A DNA stretch of 64,000 nt from Gigaspora rosea (lineage: Eukaryota; Glomeromycota; Glomeromycetes; Diversisporales; Gigasporaceae). Position numbers and translations under genes: made by a program. The stretch lies in the NCBI GenBank assembly GCA_003550325.1, contig QKWP01000617.1, forward strand, positions 67,387 to 131,386, written 5' to 3'. Positions 60,190-64,000 of this stretch are shown piece by piece; the first letter of the stretch is position 1, and every line of letters starts with the position of its first letter. Below the pieces are notes generated by a model. The model was not told where the DNA came from and did no database searches. It worked only from the letters and a program-made list of their open reading frames with translations.

Positions 60190-61280
60190 TATTTTTATTT
60201 GGACTTTTTATGAATTTGAAATACTTCATATTCGTTCATAAAATGACAATGTGGATAGTTAAATGATTATGGTCTATAAATATAACAAGCTGGACCACCA
60301 AAATTTATACCTATCTTAGCATTAATAGCAATAGCCTTTGCTAAATTTTTGACACAACTCAAAATAGAATTTCGACTGTGTCATTTTTTAATGAAAAAAT
60401 AAAGTTATCTTGGCAACTAATATAAGTATCGTTTTTGTTCGTAGTCATGCAACTGTATTATATCCATCAAGACTCTTTCATATTATCACGACCATTAATA
60501 CTTATAACCGCAACAGTATTTATTTCATATTGCATAAATTCCAAATCGATTCACGGGTAATCCATCTCTACTTCCACGAAGGAATAATTTAAATTCGAAT
60601 GGATTATTTCTAACTCCATATGCCGTAGCATTTCTATTAATCCATGATGCAATTTCGGCTGCATATTCCTCACTAATAATGGTTGAAACGATTCAGTTGC
60701 CTAGTTGGTGATTCTGATTTTAAAATAATACAAGGTGGAAGTAACTTTATGAACGGGTAATCAAAAGACTTTTATTCAGATCCTTCCAAGGTTTTGTTTA
60801 ATAATTTGAAAATATGGTAATGCAGAAGTTGTGACGTCCTTGCCAGATATTTGAAAGTAACGAATATGAAGTAAACAATTCTTCTGAGTAACAATTAAAG
60901 TAGAAGGCAAATCAAAATTTTGAGTAATTCTCCACTTTATAACATAATTCCAAATTTTTATCTCTTCCATTTGTAAATACCAATGCACTTTCATCAAGAG
61001 ACTTAAAATTTTCAGAATCGAAAAATAACATTTGGTTATTTCTCCAAAATGATATTGCACCATCTTCATAGTTCTTTTAGTTTATTTTTTTGGAAACATA
61101 TCTTATAAACATGAGGAAAGTGAGAGCGTAACCAGCAGGTTTTAAATGAGTTTCAAGAGATTCAACTAATTCATCAAGGAGAACCTCATCAGCAACTAAA
61201 ATAAGATCAAAAATAATTGAGTATCGAAATTTTCCAGAGAGAAACAAAGCTTCCATAGATATTAAAATCAAGTTAATTCA
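60190..61280 (-). pseudogene. BTB-BACK-TLDc pseudogene (tandem unit 1)
   Basis: Minus-strand relic with TLDc (60190-60700), linker, BACK (about 60776-61271) and no BTB exon. Frames 60776-61069 and 61077-61271 retain MEEIKIWNYVIKWRITQNFD, IRYFQISGKDVTTSALPYF and FDLILVADEVLLDELVESLE. It corresponds to the relic at 37172-38455 and shares the same deletions, so the two descend from an already broken copy. Confidence 0.8.
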
Positions 61281-61498
61281 ATATGTAGATGCAATAATAC
61301 TGTTATAAATCTGGTACTTTATGCATGCCACGTGAAAATTACATAAAATTTAATTTTCAGAAAGTTACGAAATCACATGTAATGTAAAATTGTAGTTTAT
61401 ACGACACAACCCTAAAAATAATTCGAATAAGATACAAATATAGAATATTAAAGCGGGCTAGCTTTAAGATTTTTGGCCAGCATTAGATTAATGTAACA

Positions 61499-61555
61499 TA
61501 CGTTTGTTACGTAAGTTACGTTTGTTACGTAAGTTACGTTTGTTACGTAAGTTAG
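61499..61555. repeat. 18-bp triplication ACGTTTGTTACGTAAGTT
   Basis: Three exact or near-exact direct copies; each contains the palindrome TTACGTAA. Repeated in unit 2 at 63625-63681. Confidence 0.85.
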
Positions 61556-61730
61556 GTCAGTTAAAATATAACTTACAAAAGTTAGGATAATTTGTTAGTT
61601 ATTATTATTATTAGTTTAACGGTTATAAATTTTTGATAATGCCACTTGAATTTGCACCGTACCTAAACAGAATTTCCGAATTTAAAGATCAAGTACGTGA
61701 TGATTTTCTTATCGATGGAAATAAAATATT

Positions 61731-63856
61731 ATGCATGTAAAATAGCCAAGAACTGTAATACAAACGTATCACATGAGCAATAATCCGTGTAACCAAATGC
61801 CGTATGTGTAAATTTTATCGACTTTTTTCATAAGTCAGCGTCACCAATAACGAGGTAGCAGTCAAATGACTTACGACGTTATAATTCAGGTTAGTGAGTT
61901 AATTCAGGTCGTGATCTCATGATAATCACAGTAATAAAAATTTTGATCGAATTTTTAGTAATATAAAATTATAACATTTGAAAGTCATTTTCGATTATTA
62001 GTGATGCCGAAGTTGAATGCGTAGTTGTAACATCATCTCCTCCGTTTCTGAACTAAACAAGCCAATCGCAACGCAGATAATCTTCAAGAATAATGTGCAT
62101 AAGCGGAACTGAAATTTATGAGCAGCAATTATCAAAGTACTTCGATCGAAAAATTTTTTTATTGTTGCTTGGTTAACTAACTACACGATTTAATATAAGA
62201 ACAGATATACTAGAGCATTAAAAGATGATATAAAATAAACATCGTTATTATTTCCGTAATGGACAGTTATCTGATGATCACTTAATTTGAAAATGACGGA
62301 AACACGATAGCTTTCTATTTTTATTTGGACTTTTTATGAATTTGAAATACTTCATATTCGTTCATAAAATGACAATGTGGATAGTTAAATGATTATGGTC
62401 TATAAATATAACAAGCTGGACCACCAAAATTTATACCTATCTTAGCATTAATAGCAATAGCCTTTGCTAAATTTTTGACACAACTCAAAATAGAATTTCG
62501 ACTGTGTCATTTTTTAATGAAAAAATAAAGTTATCTTGGCAACTAATATAAGTATCGTTTTTGTTCGTAGTCATGCAACTGTATTATATCCATCAAGACT
62601 CTTTCATATTATCACGACCATTAATACTTATAACCGCAACAGTATTTATTTCATATTGCATAAATTCCAAATCGATTCACGGGTAATCCATCTCTACTTC
62701 CACGAAGGAATAATTTAAATTCGAATGGATTATTTCTAACTCCATATGCCGTAGCATTTCTATTAATCCATGATGCAATTTCGGCTGCATATTCCTCACT
62801 AATAATGGTTGAAACGATTCAGTTGCCTAGTTGGTGATTCTGATTTTAAAATAATACAAGGTGGAAGTAACTTTATGAACGGGTAATCAAAAGACTTTTA
62901 TTCAGATCCTTCCAAGGTTTTGTTTAATAATTTGAAAATATGGTAATGCAGAAGTTGTGACGTCCTTGCCAGATATTTGAAAGTAACGAATATGAAGTAA
63001 ACAATTCTTCTGAGTAACAATTAAAGTAGAAGGCAAATCAAAATTTTGAGTAATTCTCCACTTTATAACATAATTCCAAATTTTTATCTCTTCCATTTGT
63101 AAATACCAATGCACTTTCATCAAGAGACTTAAAATTTTCAGAATCGAAAAATAACATTTGGTTATTTCTCCAAAATGATATTGCACCATCTTCATAGTTC
63201 TTTTAGTTTATTTTTTTGGAAACATATCTTATAAACATGAGGAAAGTGAGAGCGTAACCAGCAGGTTTTAAATGAGTTTCAAGAGATTCAACTAATTCAT
63301 CAAGGAGAACCTCATCAGCAACTAAAATAAGATCAAAAATAATTGAGTATCGAAATTTTCCAGAGAGAAACAAAGCTTCCATAGATATTAAAATCAAGTT
63401 AATTCAATATGTAGATGCAATAATACTGTTATAAATCTGGTACTTTATGCATGCCACGTGAAAATTACATAAAATTTAATTTTCAGAAAGTTACGAAATC
63501 ACATGTAATGTAAAATTGTAGTTTATACGACACAACCCTAAAAATAATTCGAATAAGATACAAATATAGAATATTAAAGCGGGCTAGCTTTAAGATTTTT
63601 GGCCAGCATTAGATTAATGTAACATACGTTTGTTACGTAAGTTACGTTTGTTACGTAAGTTACGTTTGTTACGTAAGTTAGGTCAGTTAAAATATAACTT
63701 ACAAAAGTTAGGATAATTTGTTAGTTATTATTATTATTAGTTTAACGGTTATAAATTTTTGATAATGCCACTTGAATTTGCACCGTACCTAAACAGAATT
63801 TCCGAATTTAAAGATCAAGTACGTGATGATTTTCTTATCGATGGAAATAAAATATT
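61731..63856. repeat. 2126-bp tandem duplication, unit 2
   Basis: Second copy of 59605-61730, offset exactly 2126 bp, with no difference noticed by eye. It lacks gene 4's promoter on its left and runs into unduplicated R-block sequence at 63857. Confidence 0.9.
62316..63406 (-). pseudogene. BTB-BACK-TLDc pseudogene (tandem unit 2)
   Basis: Exact counterpart of the relic at 60190-61280; frames at 62902-63195 and 63203-63397 are identical to those at 60776-61069 and 61077-61271. It is not functional for the same reasons: stops, indels and no BTB exon. Confidence 0.85.
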
Positions 63857-63865
63857 ATGCATGTA

Positions 63866-64000
63866 AAATCTGAAATCTAGATAAATTAATAAGCTTGCTA
63901 CTTTGGATATTAATTCTTAAAGCATATGAGTGAAAGACCTTTTTTTTTATTTGATTTTTGAATAGATATCTATTCAAAAAAAAAAAAAAAAAAAAAAAAA
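63866..64000. repeat. Start of another R block, ending in an A run
   Basis: GAAATCTAGATAAATTAATA, GCTACTTTGGATATT and TTGAATAGATATCTATTCAA follow the order of R1 39661-39990. The window ends in at least 21 A residues after the palindrome. Confidence 0.65.

Larger units (their letters stand above)
59605..61730. repeat. 2126-bp tandem duplication, unit 1
   Basis: Bounded by TTATGCATGTAAAAT, which occurs at 59603, 61729 and 63855. All positions I compared are identical to unit 2 (61731-63856), including three minus-strand or plus-strand frames of equal length. Unit 1 contains a BTB-TLDc relic, an 18-bp triplication and R-block sequence. Confidence 0.9.

Overview
The window looks like an arbuscular mycorrhizal fungus nuclear genome, most probably Rhizophagus or a close relative. 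This rests on the extreme A+T content, short spliceosomal introns (about 55-125 bp), the gene families present (BTB-BACK-TLDc proteins, Sel1-repeat proteins, and kinases with a short CxxC...CxxC lead-in and a DLG/HADFH catalytic signature) and the density of inverted-repeat elements. No tRNA or rRNA gene and no bacterial or viral gene was recognised. Species assignment is recall of family style, not a database match.

Layout. 1-2190 is gene-poor. 2198-5298 (+) holds a Sel1-repeat ORF, a roughly 120-bp minisatellite and a three-exon kinase; the same trio recurs in the opposite orientation at 27940-30642, and neither copy is fully intact. 5.4-7.1 kb holds small inverted-repeat elements. 7.98-9.44 kb is a dead BTB-BACK-TLDc copy broken by a MITE. 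10.6-13.1 kb is repeat-rich non-coding DNA. 13404-14209 (-) is the one clean conserved gene, a five-exon cyclophilin A of 164 residues. 14.99-18.35 kb is a nest of dead mobile sequence: a decayed Rhizophagus-type repeat-family gene, then a Ty3/Gypsy reverse-transcriptase fragment split by a MITE, which is itself split by a 1-kb retroposon with a tRNA-like head and poly(A) tail. 18.4-27.7 kb carries several MITEs, a 1.3-kb hAT-type element with perfect 8-bp target duplications, and a probable solo LTR.

From 33.6 kb to the right edge the window is dominated by one amplified block: a BTB-BACK-TLDc gene on the minus strand plus long non-coding flanks (R blocks). Copies at 35082-36628 and 57908-59452 are intact (488 and 485 residues after one splice). 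The copy at 45285-46807 has a one-base frameshift. The copies at 37172-38455, 60190-61280 and 62316-63406 are decayed. The last two lie in an apparently exact 2126-bp tandem duplication with microhomology at its edges. The R blocks act as natural empty-site controls for several insertions (hAT MITE, palindromic MITE, hairpin element).

How the genes fit together. BTB-BACK-TLDc proteins are plausible Cul3 ubiquitin-ligase adaptors, the Sel1/kinase pairs plausible signalling modules, and cyclophilin A a cytosolic prolyl isomerase. There is no operon logic; the organising principle is segmental duplication and decay of lineage-expanded families in a transposon-rich background. The most unusual items are the minisatellite-linked Sel1/kinase duplication, the nested retroposon/MITE/Gypsy stack, the foldback-like element made of GACAA-type subrepeats, and the exact 2.1-kb tandem duplication.
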